From: Streptomyces smyrnaeus
GTDB taxonomy: Bacteria; Actinomycetota; Actinomycetes; Streptomycetales; Streptomycetaceae
Assembly (NCBI RefSeq): GCF_017676345.1
Contig: NZ_JAFFZM010000010.1
Coordinates: 1 to 64,000, forward strand
Direction of reading: 5' to 3'
Length of the DNA stretch: 64,000 nt
Both the position numbers and the translations under genes were made by a program. The notes under the pieces were generated by a model, which was given only the letters and a program-made list of their open reading frames with translations, searched no databases and was not told the DNA's origin. Below, one piece after another: positions 16,040 through 23,355 of the stretch (the first letter of the stretch is position 1; each line of letters opens with the position of its first letter).

Positions 16040-17253
16040 TTGTTGCCCTCCCAGTGGGGGTTCTCCCAGATGACGGTCCCGCCCATGCCGAAGCCGACGC
16101 ACATGGTGGTCAGGCCGTAGCGGACGTGCGGCTGCTCCTCGAACTGGCGGGCGAGCTGGTTCATCAGCCGTACGCCGGAGGAGGCCAGCGGGTGGCCGAA
16201 GGCGATGGCGCCGCCGTACTGGTTGACGCGCGGGTCGTCGTCGGCGATGCCGTAGTGGTCCAGCAGCGCGAGCACCTGGACGGCGAACGCCTCGTTGATC
16301 TCGAACAGGCCGATGTCGTCGATCGACAGTCCGGCCTTGGCCAGCGCCTTCTCGGTGGCCGGCACCGGGCCGACGCCCATCACCTCGGGCTCCACACCGG
16401 CGAAGGCGTAGGACACCAGGCGCATCTTGACCGGCAGCCCCAGCTCCTGGGCCACGTCCTCGGCGGCGATGAGGGAGGCGGTGGCACCGTCGTTGAGCCC
16501 GGCGGAGTTGCCGGGCGTGACGCGGCCGTGTGCGCGGAACGGCGTCTTGAGGCCGGCCAGGCCCTCCAGGGTGGTGCCGGGCCGCATCGGCTCGTCGGCG
16601 GTGGCCAGGCCCCAGCCGGTCTCCCCGCCCTCGGGCGAGGTGCGGCGCACGGAGATCGGCACCAGATCGGGCTGGATGCGGTCGTTGGCGTAGGCCTTGG
16701 CCGCCTTCTCCTGGCTGCGCACCGCGAAGGCGTCGGCGCGCTCCTTGGTCAGGTGCGGGAAGCGGTCGTGCAGGTTCTCGGCGGTCATGCCCATGAACAT
16801 CGCCGACTCGTCGACCAGCTTCTCCGAGACGAAGCGCGGGTTGGGGTCCACGCCCTCGCCCATCGGGTGCCGACCCATGTGCTCCACACCGCCGGCGACG
16901 ACGATGTCGTAGGCGCCGAAGGCGATCGAGCCGGAGGTCGTCGTCACGGCCGTCATCGCGCCCGCGCACATCCGGTCGATGGAGAAGCCGGGCACGGTCT
17001 GCGGCAGCCCCGCGAGGATTCCGGCGGTGCGGCCCAGGGTCAGCCCCTGGTCACCGATCTGGGTGGTCGCGGCGACGGCGACCTCGTCGATGCGCTCCGG
17101 AGGCAGGTCGGGGTTGCGGCGCAGCAGCTCACGGATGCACTTGACGACCAGGTCGTCGGCGCGGGTCTCGTGATAGATGCCCTTGGGGCCCGCCTTGCCG
17201 AACGGTGTGCGAACGCCGTCGACGAAGACGACGTCCCTTGCGGTACGAGGCAC
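16036..17253 (-). CDS. fadA: Acetyl-CoA acyltransferase (thiolase)
   Basis: Cleaves 3-ketoacyl-CoA with CoA in the last step of beta-oxidation. 405 aa. The catalytic residues are in their normal blocks: nucleophilic Cys in SIDRMCAGAMTAV, His in GGAIAFGHPLASSG and the second Cys in TTMCVGFGMG. GTG start at 17253 with GGAGGAG about 7 nt upstream. It is co-transcribed and translationally coupled with fadB. A promoter-like pair lies upstream at 17296-17323 on the same strand. The degradative role is inferred from its partner; the sequence alone does not exclude a biosynthetic thiolase. Confidence 0.95.
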   Translation of the reverse strand: MPRTARDVVFVDGVRTPFGKAGPKGIYHETRADDLVVKCIRELLRRNPDLPPERIDEVAVAATTQIGDQGLTLGRTAGILAGLPQTVPGFSIDRMCAGAMTAVTTTSGSIAFGAYDIVVAGGVEHMGRHPMGEGVDPNPRFVSEKLVDESAMFMGMTAENLHDRFPHLTKERADAFAVRSQEKAAKAYANDRIQPDLVPISVRRTSPEGGETGWGLATADEPMRPGTTLEGLAGLKTPFRAHGRVTPGNSAGLNDGATASLIAAEDVAQELGLPVKMRLVSYAFAGVEPEVMGVGPVPATEKALAKAGLSIDDIGLFEINEAFAVQVLALLDHYGIADDDPRVNQYGGAIAFGHPLASSGVRLMNQLARQFEEQPHVRYGLTTMCVGFGMGGTVIWENPHWEGNK

Positions 17254-17295
17254 GATGGCTCTCCTCCAGGTGCGGCCAGGGGTCTGTCGTCCCCC

Positions 17296-17323
17296 ATGCT
17301 ACTTGTCGGTAACCGCCTGGCAA
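17296..17323 (-). promoter_or_regulatory. Candidate promoter of the thiolase-fadB operon
   Basis: On the minus strand, TTGCCA (17323-17318), a 16-nt spacer containing GGTTACCGACAAG, and TAGCAT (17301-17296). The -10 lies about 43 nt before the thiolase start. Confidence 0.5.
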
Positions 17324-17373
17324 GGGTTGCCCTCCTCACGGCTGGGCACGATGCCGATCGCCGGGCGGCCGCC

Positions 17374-18636
17374 TCACACGGAGGCGGTGAGCGCGGCGCG
17401 CAGCAGCTCGGCGGTCTGGGCGATCTGCCACTCGCGCGCGCCGAGCTCCCGCAGCGCGCCGGAGACCGACTCCACCGTCACCTCCGCCGGAGGCTCCCAG
17501 CACAGCCGGCGGACCGTGTCCGGCGTCAGCAGGTTCTCCTGCGGCAGGTTCAGCTCCTCCGCGTGCTGGGTGACGGCGGCGCGGGCCGCGGCCAGCCGGG
17601 CCGCGGCGGCCGGGTCCTTGTCGGCCCAGGACCGGGGCGGCGGGGGACCGTTGGTGGCCTGCGCCTGCTGCGGAAGCTCCTCCTCCGGCAGCGCGCGGGC
17701 CCGCTCGACGGCCGCCTGCCACTGGTCGAGCTGCTTGCGGCCCACCCGCTGACCGAAACCGGGCAGGGCCGCCAGCGCCCGCGCGTTCGACGGCATGGCC
17801 AGCGCCGCCTCCACGATCGCCGCGTCGGACAGCACCTTGCCCGGTGACACGTCCCGCTTGCGTGCCACCGCGTCCCGCGCCTGCCACAGCTCCCGTACGA
17901 CGGCCATCTGCCGGCGCCGCCGCACCTTGTGCATGCCCGAGGTGCGGCGCCAGGGGTCCTTGCGCGGCGGTGGGGCCGGAGCCGCCGCGATGGCCGCGAA
18001 CTCCTCCTGGGCCCACTCCAGCTTGCCCTGCCGGGACAGCTCGTCCTCCAGCGCGTCCCGCAGATCCACCAGCAGTTCCACATCGAGCGCCGCGTACCGC
18101 AGCCAGGGCTCGGGCAGCGGACGCGTGGACCAGTCCACGGCGGAGTGGCCCTTCTCCAGGGCGTAGCCGAGCACGTTCTCCACCATCGCGCCCAGTCCCA
18201 CCCGGGCGAATCCGGCGAGCCGCCCGGCCAGCTCGGTGTCGAAGAGCCGCGTGGGCCGCATGCCTATTTCCCGCAGGCACGGCAGGTCCTGGCTGGCGGC
18301 GTGCAGCACCCACTCGGTGCCCGCCAGCGCGGCGTCGAGGCCCGACAGATCGGGGCAGGCCACCGGGTCGATCAGCGCGGTGCCCGCACCCGCGCGGCGC
18401 AGCTGCACCAGATAGGCCCGCTGCCCGTACCGGTACCCGGACGCGCGCTCGGCGTCGACAGCCACCGGGCCGGACCCGGTGGCGAAGGCGTCGGTCACCC
18501 GCGCCAGCTCCTCGGCCGTCACGATGACGGGCGGGATGCCCTCGCGTGGTTCCAGGAGCGGGACCGGCGCCGGCGCTGCGTCCTGGAGGGGGGCCTGAGC
18601 TGCGGATGCTGATGCGGTCTCTTGGGCGTCGGTCAC
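17374..18636 (-). CDS. rnd: Ribonuclease D (DEDD exonuclease with HRDC domain)
   Basis: 3'-to-5' exoribonuclease acting on structured RNA such as tRNA precursors. 420 aa. The DEDDy catalytic residues are visible: Asp and Glu in AVDAERASGYRYG, Asp in HAASQDLPCL, and Tyr/Asp in YAALDVELL. An HRDC domain follows at about residues 215-290 (RRRQMAVVRELWQARD). The C-terminal 130 residues are typical of the actinobacterial proteins. The first 35 residues are Ala/Pro-rich. GTG start at 18636. The gene precedes the fad operon by 120 nt but that gap carries its own promoter, so read-through is only possible, not required. Confidence 0.92.
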   Translation of the reverse strand: MTDAQETASASAAQAPLQDAAPAPVPLLEPREGIPPVIVTAEELARVTDAFATGSGPVAVDAERASGYRYGQRAYLVQLRRAGAGTALIDPVACPDLSGLDAALAGTEWVLHAASQDLPCLREIGMRPTRLFDTELAGRLAGFARVGLGAMVENVLGYALEKGHSAVDWSTRPLPEPWLRYAALDVELLVDLRDALEDELSRQGKLEWAQEEFAAIAAAPAPPPRKDPWRRTSGMHKVRRRRQMAVVRELWQARDAVARKRDVSPGKVLSDAAIVEAALAMPSNARALAALPGFGQRVGRKQLDQWQAAVERARALPEEELPQQAQATNGPPPPRSWADKDPAAAARLAAARAAVTQHAEELNLPQENLLTPDTVRRLCWEPPAEVTVESVSGALRELGAREWQIAQTAELLRAALTASV

Positions 18637-18669
18637 CAGTCAAGGGTATCCGCGCGCACGCAATGGCGA

Positions 18670-18703
18670 GCGCCCGCCGACGGAACGTTACGTCGACGGG
18701 CGC
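18670..18703 (-). terminator. Terminator of whiI
   Basis: A 13-bp stem with one mismatch (18670-18682 with 18691-18703) and an 8-nt loop. It sits 58 nt after the whiI stop on the minus strand and before the rnd start. Confidence 0.55.
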
Positions 18704-18760
18704 CCGGAGAGCCGAAGCGGTGGGGGAGGGAGCGGGAGTACCGGGGAGTAGGGGCAGGAG

Positions 18761-19441
18761 TCAGTGGATGATGCCCGTCCGCAGGGCGACGGCGACCATG
18801 CCCGCGCGGTCGCCGGTGCCCAGCTTGCGGGCGATCCGGGCGAGATGGCTCTTGACGGTGAGCGCCGAAAGGCCCATCGACACGCCGATGGCCTTGTTGG
18901 ACTGGCCCTCGGCCACCAGACGCAGCACCTCGACCTCGCGGCCGGACAGCTCCCGGTAGCCGCCGGGGTGGCCGGGACCTCCGGGACCACCGCCCGGCCT
19001 GCGGTGCATACGGGCGGCAGCGGCGGCGCCGATGGGGGCGGCGCCGTGCCGGGTGGGCAGCGGGCCGCCCAGGTTGGTGCGGGTGCCGGTGACGACGTAG
19101 CCCTTGACGCCGCCGGCCAGTGCGTTGCGTACGGCACCGATGTCGTCGGCGGCGGACAGCGCGAGGCCGTTGGGCCAGCCCGCCGCCCTTGTCTCGGACA
19201 GCAGGCTGAGCCCGGAGCCGTCGGGCAGGTGGACGTCGGCCACGCAGATGTCGCGTGGGTTGCCGATTCGGGGGCGGGCCTCCGCGATGGACGACGCCTC
19301 GATCACGTCCCGCACGCCGAGAGCCCACAGATGGCGGGTCACGGTGGAACGGACGCGGGGGTCGGCCACGACGACCATGGCCGTCGGCTTGTTCGGGCGG
19401 TAGGCGACCAGGCTTGTGGGGTGCTCAAGGAGAACAGACAC
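18761..19441 (-). CDS. whiI: Orphan response regulator WhiI (sporulation regulator)
   Basis: LuxR/NarL-family regulator, 226 aa. The receiver-like domain (about 20-125) keeps Asp69 (CVADVHLPDGSG) and the Lys of VKGYVV. Only one acidic residue (VADPR, Asp27) remains where the phosphorylation pocket normally has two, which agrees with WhiI being an atypical orphan regulator. The HTH is near the C-terminus (LSGREVEVLRLVAEGQSNKA, TVKSHLARI). No sensor kinase is adjacent. I chose GTG at 19441, 4 nt after AGGAGG; the in-frame ATG at 19534 lies upstream of the predicted transcription start. Identification as whiI rests on this pocket, the sigma-WhiG-like promoter and the rnd/hemE neighbourhood. In Streptomyces WhiI acts late in sporulation with BldM. 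Confidence 0.85.
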   Translation of the reverse strand: MSVLLEHPTSLVAYRPNKPTAMVVVADPRVRSTVTRHLWALGVRDVIEASSIAEARPRIGNPRDICVADVHLPDGSGLSLLSETRAAGWPNGLALSAADDIGAVRNALAGGVKGYVVTGTRTNLGGPLPTRHGAAPIGAAAAARMHRRPGGGPGGPGHPGGYRELSGREVEVLRLVAEGQSNKAIGVSMGLSALTVKSHLARIARKLGTGDRAGMVAVALRTGIIH

Positions 19442-19515
19442 CGGGCCTCCTGAGGGAGTGGCTGTGGGGGACGGAACCGAACGAGTCGGGTATTCCGCGT
19501 GAAGGGTCACAGACT

Positions 19516-19543
19516 CCTTCGGCACCTTCTCCACCCCCCTTTA
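19516..19543 (-). promoter_or_regulatory. Sigma-WhiG-type promoter of whiI
   Basis: On the minus strand TAAA (19543-19540), a 16-nt spacer and GCCGAAGG (19523-19516). This is close to the known WhiG consensus of TAAA, 15-16 nt and GCCGATAA. Transcription would start near 19509, leaving a leader of about 65 nt before GTG 19441. S. coelicolor whiI is known to depend on whiG. Confidence 0.65.
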
Positions 19544-19551
19544 GAGAAAGA

Positions 19552-19565
19552 TCACGAATTAGTGA
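19552..19565. promoter_or_regulatory. TCAC-N6-GTGA palindrome beside the whiI promoter
   Basis: Dyad TCAC (19552-19555) and GTGA (19562-19565) around GAATTA, 9 nt upstream of the -35-like TAAA. It lies in an A/T-rich segment and is well placed to bind an activator. Confidence 0.45.
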
Positions 19566-19621
19566 CCCGAAATTCCACAATCCTGTTTCCCCGGGCATTT
19601 TCCCCCGGCTGAAAACATTCC

Positions 19622-19682
19622 TTTGTCTACACAGAGACCGTCGTGTCGGCGATCGGAATTGTGCGGCGTCTTTGTAGACAAA
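19622..19682. promoter_or_regulatory. Spaced inverted repeat upstream of whiI
   Basis: Exact 10-bp arms TTTGTCTACA (19622-19631) and TGTAGACAAA (19673-19682), 41 nt apart. Together with the promoter and palindrome, this accounts for the A/T-rich part of the 423-nt whiI-DUF3000 gap. The rest of the gap holds a terminator and repeat copy C; I see no gene there. Confidence 0.45.
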
Positions 19683-19722
19683 ACGCCGCACCCGGCGGGA
19701 GGGGCTCCCGCCGGGTGCGGCG
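19680..19722 (-). terminator. Rho-independent terminator after the DUF3000 gene
   Basis: A 17-bp perfect stem (19684-19700 with 19706-19722) with a 5-nt loop, followed on the minus strand by TTTT (19683-19680). It ends transcription from the DUF3000 gene before the whiI promoter. Confidence 0.75.
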
Positions 19723-19737
19723 ATGAAGAGAAGAGAC

Positions 19738-19824
19738 GCGCCCCGTAAGGGGCGCGGGGAACTGCGCGGCGAGCCAGGTCACACCCGCAGTCTGCTGACG
19801 ACGCACAGGGGCAGCCCCCTCCCC
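19738..19824 (+). repeat. Dispersed GC-rich intergenic element, copy C
   Basis: Starts with hairpin GCGCCCC-GTAA-GGGGCGC (19738-19755), then GGGGAACTGCGCGGCGAGCC, CCCGCAGTC and a GGGGCAGCCCCCTCC end. It aligns over its length with copies B and D. Confidence 0.65.
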
Positions 19825-19864
19825 GGCACAAGGGAGGGGGCGAGCAAGCTCCGTCGGACAAGCC

Positions 19865-20536
19865 CTAGCGCGGGCCCCTGCGCTGGGGCAGCTGCACCAC
19901 GGAGGTGGCCTCCCCGGTCTCCGGGGGCAACCCCGCGCACTGGCAGAGGAGTTCGCACCAGGCGGTCAGATGCGCGGCCGCATCCGGAGTGGCGCCCTCG
20001 GGCGTCCAGCTCGCCCGGATCTCCAGCAACTCCTCCGCGGGGCGCTCCGCCAGCCCGCCGAAGTAGGCGGAGCTCGACCGCGTCACCGTCCCGCTCGGCT
20101 GCGTGTACCCGGCGCCCCGCGCCTCCAGCGCCCCGGTCAGCCAGGTCCAGGTCACCTCGGGCAGCAGCGGGTCACCGGCGATCTCCGCCTCCAGCTCGGC
20201 CCGGCCGAGTGTGACCACCCGGAAGGTGCCCTGCCAGGACTCCTGGCCCTGCGGGTCGTGCAGCAGCACGAACCGTCCGTCGGCCAGTTCGGTGTCCGTG
20301 TCGTCCGGATCCGTCACCGTCGCCTCCAGCGCGAAGGAGTACGGCGCCAGTCTCCGGGGTGCCGGGAGGGTGGCGAGCCTGATCTCGGGGCGCGGCCGGG
20401 TCTCGCTCAGCGCCGCGACAGCCGCCCGGAAAGGCGGCGGAGAGGAGTCCCCGCCCCCGCCACCGGAGCCTCCCGTCCCGCTGGTGTCTTCCACTCCGCC
20501 GGAGCCTCCCGCCTTCGCCGCCCGAGCCGCAGTCAT
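19865..20536 (-). CDS. DUF3000 family protein
   Basis: Soluble 223-aa protein of unknown function, restricted to actinobacteria as far as I know. The first 32 residues are Gly/Ser-rich and low complexity. The conserved core runs from FRAAVAALSETRPRPEI to the C-terminus and includes FVLLHDPQGQESWQGTFRVV, PEVTWTWLTGALEARG and SGTVTRSSSAYFGGL. I chose ATG at 20536 because longer frames enter the divergent hemE. A weak CTCTTC leader suggests the ribosome-binding site is poor and the start could differ slightly. It is divergent from hemE across 73 bp, an arrangement I recall as conserved in Streptomyces. That hints at a shared promoter region, not at a known role. Confidence 0.8.
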   Translation of the reverse strand: MTAARAAKAGGSGGVEDTSGTGGSGGGGGDSSPPPFRAAVAALSETRPRPEIRLATLPAPRRLAPYSFALEATVTDPDDTDTELADGRFVLLHDPQGQESWQGTFRVVTLGRAELEAEIAGDPLLPEVTWTWLTGALEARGAGYTQPSGTVTRSSSAYFGGLAERPAEELLEIRASWTPEGATPDAAAHLTAWCELLCQCAGLPPETGEATSVVQLPQRRGPR

Positions 20537-20609
20537 GGGCCGAAGAGTAGGCGGACGGCGGGCTTCAGGCTGGTAAGGACACCCCATTAGGCCGTGGGAG
20601 ACTTCGGGT

Positions 20610-21704
20610 GTGAGTGGAAACGACCGCCCTGAGGGCCAGCCGACGCAGCCACCGGACGTCGCAGCGAGCGCTGCGGCGGACACGGCCTCTTCACCGTTTC
20701 TCCGCGCGTGCCGCCGTGAGCCGGTGCCGCACACACCGGTGTGGTTCATGCGGCAGGCCGGCCGTTCGCTGCCCGAGTACCGCAAGGCACGCGAGGGCAC
20801 CGCGATGCTGGAGTCGTGCATGCGGCCCGATCTGGTCGCCGAGATCACCCTCCAGCCCGTACGGCGGCACAAGGTGGACGCCGCGATCTACTTCAGCGAC
20901 ATCGTCGTCCCCCTCAAGGCCATCGGCGTCGATGTCGACATCAAGCCGGGCGTCGGCCCCGTCGTCGAGAAGCCGATCCGCAGCCGGGCCGACCTGGAGC
21001 GGCTGCGGCCCCTGGAGCCGGAGGACGTCTCCTATGTGACCGAGGCGGTCGGCATCCTCACCCGCGAGCTCGGCTCCACCCCGCTCATCGGCTTCGCCGG
21101 TGCGCCCTTCACCCTGGCCAGCTATCTGGTCGAGGGCGGCCCCTCGAAAAACCACGAGCGCACCAAGGCGCTGATGTACGGCGACCCCGAACTGTGGGCG
21201 GAACTGCTGGACCGGCTCGCCGACATCACCGCCGCCTTCTTGAAGGTGCAGATCGAGGCAGGGGCCGCTGCGGTGCAGCTCTTCGACTCGTGGGTGGGCG
21301 CGCTGGCCCCGGAGGACTACCGGCGCAGCGTGCTGCCCGCCTCCGCGAAGGTCTTCGGGGCCGTCGCCGGTTACGGGGTGCCCCGGATCCACTTCGGCGT
21401 CGGCACCGGAGAGCTGCTCCCGCTGATGGGGGAGGCCGGTGCCGACGTGGTCGGCGCCGACTGGCGGGTCCCGGTGGACGAGGCAGCGCGCCGGGTGGGT
21501 CCCGGCAAGGCGATCCAGGGCAACCTCGACCCGGCCGTGCTCTTCGCGCCCCGCGAGGCGGTCGAGCGCCAGGCCGCCCGCATCCTGGAAGCCGCACGGG
21601 GGCTGGAGGGGCACATCTTCAACCTCGGACACGGTGTCCTGCCGGACACCGACCCGCAGGCGTTGACGGATCTGGTGGCCTACGTGCATGAGTGCTCGCG
21701 CTGA
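20610..21704 (+). CDS. hemE: Uroporphyrinogen III decarboxylase
   Basis: Cytosolic enzyme that removes four carboxyl groups from uroporphyrinogen III to give coproporphyrinogen III. 364 aa, close to family length after a 25-residue extension. The signature PVWFMRQAGRSLPEYRK supplies the substrate-binding arginines; the catalytic Asp is in IYFSDIVVPLKAIG; GFAGAPFTLASYL and GNLDPAVLF are further family blocks. GTG start at 20610 with GGGAG at 20596-20600. The next steps of the haem route are encoded 1.7 kb downstream (hemY, hemQ). Confidence 0.97.
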   Translation: MSGNDRPEGQPTQPPDVAASAAADTASSPFLRACRREPVPHTPVWFMRQAGRSLPEYRKAREGTAMLESCMRPDLVAEITLQPVRRHKVDAAIYFSDIVVPLKAIGVDVDIKPGVGPVVEKPIRSRADLERLRPLEPEDVSYVTEAVGILTRELGSTPLIGFAGAPFTLASYLVEGGPSKNHERTKALMYGDPELWAELLDRLADITAAFLKVQIEAGAAAVQLFDSWVGALAPEDYRRSVLPASAKVFGAVAGYGVPRIHFGVGTGELLPLMGEAGADVVGADWRVPVDEAARRVGPGKAIQGNLDPAVLFAPREAVERQAARILEAARGLEGHIFNLGHGVLPDTDPQALTDLVAYVHECSR

Positions 21705-21851
21705 GGCGCGGGCCGCGGGCCGTGGGCGGGTGCGTGCTGGTTGCGGCCGTCTTTGATTCCGCCGGACCCTCGCCGTCGTGGTGTACCGCCGTCGCGGCGG
21801 GAAAAGGGGAAGGTCCCGGGGGAGAGGGGGGGAGGTCCCAGTGGCGGTGGG

Positions 21852-23249
21852 TCAGTGGGTTCTCACTGCCGCTGCGGCCTTCCGGGCGGCGACCAGTACC
21901 GGGTCCCACACCGGGCTGAACGGTGGGGCGTAGCCCAGGTCGAGGGCGGTCATCTGCTCCACCGTCATGCCCGCGTGCAGGGCGACCGCGGCGATGTCCA
22001 CGCGTTTGCCCGCGTTCTCCCGGCCGACGATCTGGACGCCGAGCAGTCGCCCCGAGCGGTGCTCGGCGAGCATCTTGACGTGGATCGGCCGGGTACCGGG
22101 GTAGTAGCCGGCCCTGGTGGTCGACTCGATGACCACGCTCGCGAACCGTAGTCCGACGGCGGTGGCCTGCGCCTCCAGCAGACCCGTTCTGGCGATCTCC
22201 AGATCGCACACCTTGCTGACCGCCGTGCCGACCACGCCGGGGAAGGTGGCGTAGCTGCCGCCGATGTTGGCGCCGATGATCTGCCCGTGCTTGTTCGCGT
22301 GCGTGCCCAGCGGTACGTGCTGGGGGCGGCCGGAGACGAGGTTGAGGACCTCCACGCAGTCGCCGCCCGACCAGATGTTCTCCTGGCCGCGGACCCGCAT
22401 GCTCAGATCCGTCAGCAGCCCCCCGGACTCGCCCAGGGGCAGCCCCGCCTCGCGGGCCAGCGCGGTCGCGGGCCGCACGCCGAGGCCAAGTACGACCACA
22501 TCGGCCGGGTATTCGGCGTCCTGGGTCGCCACCGCGCGGGCCCGCCCCTGGTTGTCGGTGAGGACCTCGGTGACGGCCGCGCCCAGCACCGTCTCGATGC
22601 CCAGCGAGCACATCGCCTCGTGGACCAGCTTGCCCATGTCCGGGTCGAGGGTGGACATCGGCTGCTCGGCCTTCTCCAGCACCGTCACCTCGTAGCCGCG
22701 CTGGACGAACGCCTCGGCCATCTCCACGCCGATGTAGCCGGCCCCGACGACGACGGCCCGGCGCCGCCCGGACCCTCCACCGGCGGCCTCCACCCCCCGC
22801 TCCAGCCCGTCCAGCAGTTCCTGTCCGTCGTCGAGTGTCTGCACCCCGTACACGCCCTCGGCGTCGATTCCGGGCAGCGGCGGGCGCACCGGGACGGCTC
22901 CGGTGGCCAGCACCAGCTGGTCGTATCCCACCCACTGCTCGGTGCCCTCCTGCTCCCGCACCCGCACCCGCTGGCCGTCCACGTCCAGCTCGACCGCCTC
23001 GGTGCGCATCCGCAGGTCGATGCCGCGCGAACGGTGCTCCTCGGGCGAGCGGGCGATCAGCTCGTCACGCTCGGGGACGGCACCGCTCACCCAGTACGGG
23101 ATGCCGCACGCGGAGTACGAGGAGAACCGGCCCCGCTCGAAGGCCACGATCTCCAGCTCCCCCGGCTCCTTGAGCCGGCGTGCCTGCGCTGCCGCCGACA
23201 TTCCCGTGGCATCGCCACCGATGACCACCATCCGCTCCGCTGCCGCCAT
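21852..23249 (-). CDS. FAD-dependent pyridine nucleotide-disulfide oxidoreductase, CoA-disulfide-reductase-like
   Basis: Flavoprotein of 465 aa. N-terminal FAD motif VVIGGDATGMSAAAQARR, single redox Cys in YSACGIPYWVSG (the CoA-disulfide reductase/NADH oxidase pattern), NAD(P)-binding motif AVVVGAGYIGVEMAEAF, the ATG motif LATGAVPVRPP, and the FAD-contacting GGDCVEV. One Cys rather than a CxxxxC pair suggests a Cys-SH/sulfenate or Cys-S-CoA redox centre (family knowledge). I chose ATG at 23249, with GGGAG about 9 nt upstream; an in-frame ATG six codons later is possible. It lies between hemE and hemY on the opposite strand. Substrate and any role in haem synthesis are unknown. Confidence 0.88.
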   Translation of the reverse strand: MAAAERMVVIGGDATGMSAAAQARRLKEPGELEIVAFERGRFSSYSACGIPYWVSGAVPERDELIARSPEEHRSRGIDLRMRTEAVELDVDGQRVRVREQEGTEQWVGYDQLVLATGAVPVRPPLPGIDAEGVYGVQTLDDGQELLDGLERGVEAAGGGSGRRRAVVVGAGYIGVEMAEAFVQRGYEVTVLEKAEQPMSTLDPDMGKLVHEAMCSLGIETVLGAAVTEVLTDNQGRARAVATQDAEYPADVVVLGLGVRPATALAREAGLPLGESGGLLTDLSMRVRGQENIWSGGDCVEVLNLVSGRPQHVPLGTHANKHGQIIGANIGGSYATFPGVVGTAVSKVCDLEIARTGLLEAQATAVGLRFASVVIESTTRAGYYPGTRPIHVKMLAEHRSGRLLGVQIVGRENAGKRVDIAAVALHAGMTVEQMTALDLGYAPPFSPVWDPVLVAARKAAAAVRTH

Positions 23250-23355
23250 CGCGGACGCTCCCTTCGCCGTACGGGCCGTACGGGGCCCACCGGACCTGCT
23301 GCCACTGACAGGGCCCACGCTATGCGCCGGTCACCGTTCTGCGAGACTTGCCCAC

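Noticed and set aside
16040..16969. Upstream extension of fadB by 310 codons
   Set aside because: It overlaps the whole thiolase 3' half in another frame; the GTG at 16039 gives a family-length FadB and the usual four-base overlap.
14009..17847. Long plus-strand open frames across fadB and the thiolase gene
   Set aside because: Shadow frames of two enzymes with complete catalytic motifs on the minus strand.
19442..19534. Longer WhiI starting at ATG 19534
   Set aside because: The predicted sigma-WhiG promoter lies inside this extension, and AGGAGG directly precedes GTG 19441.
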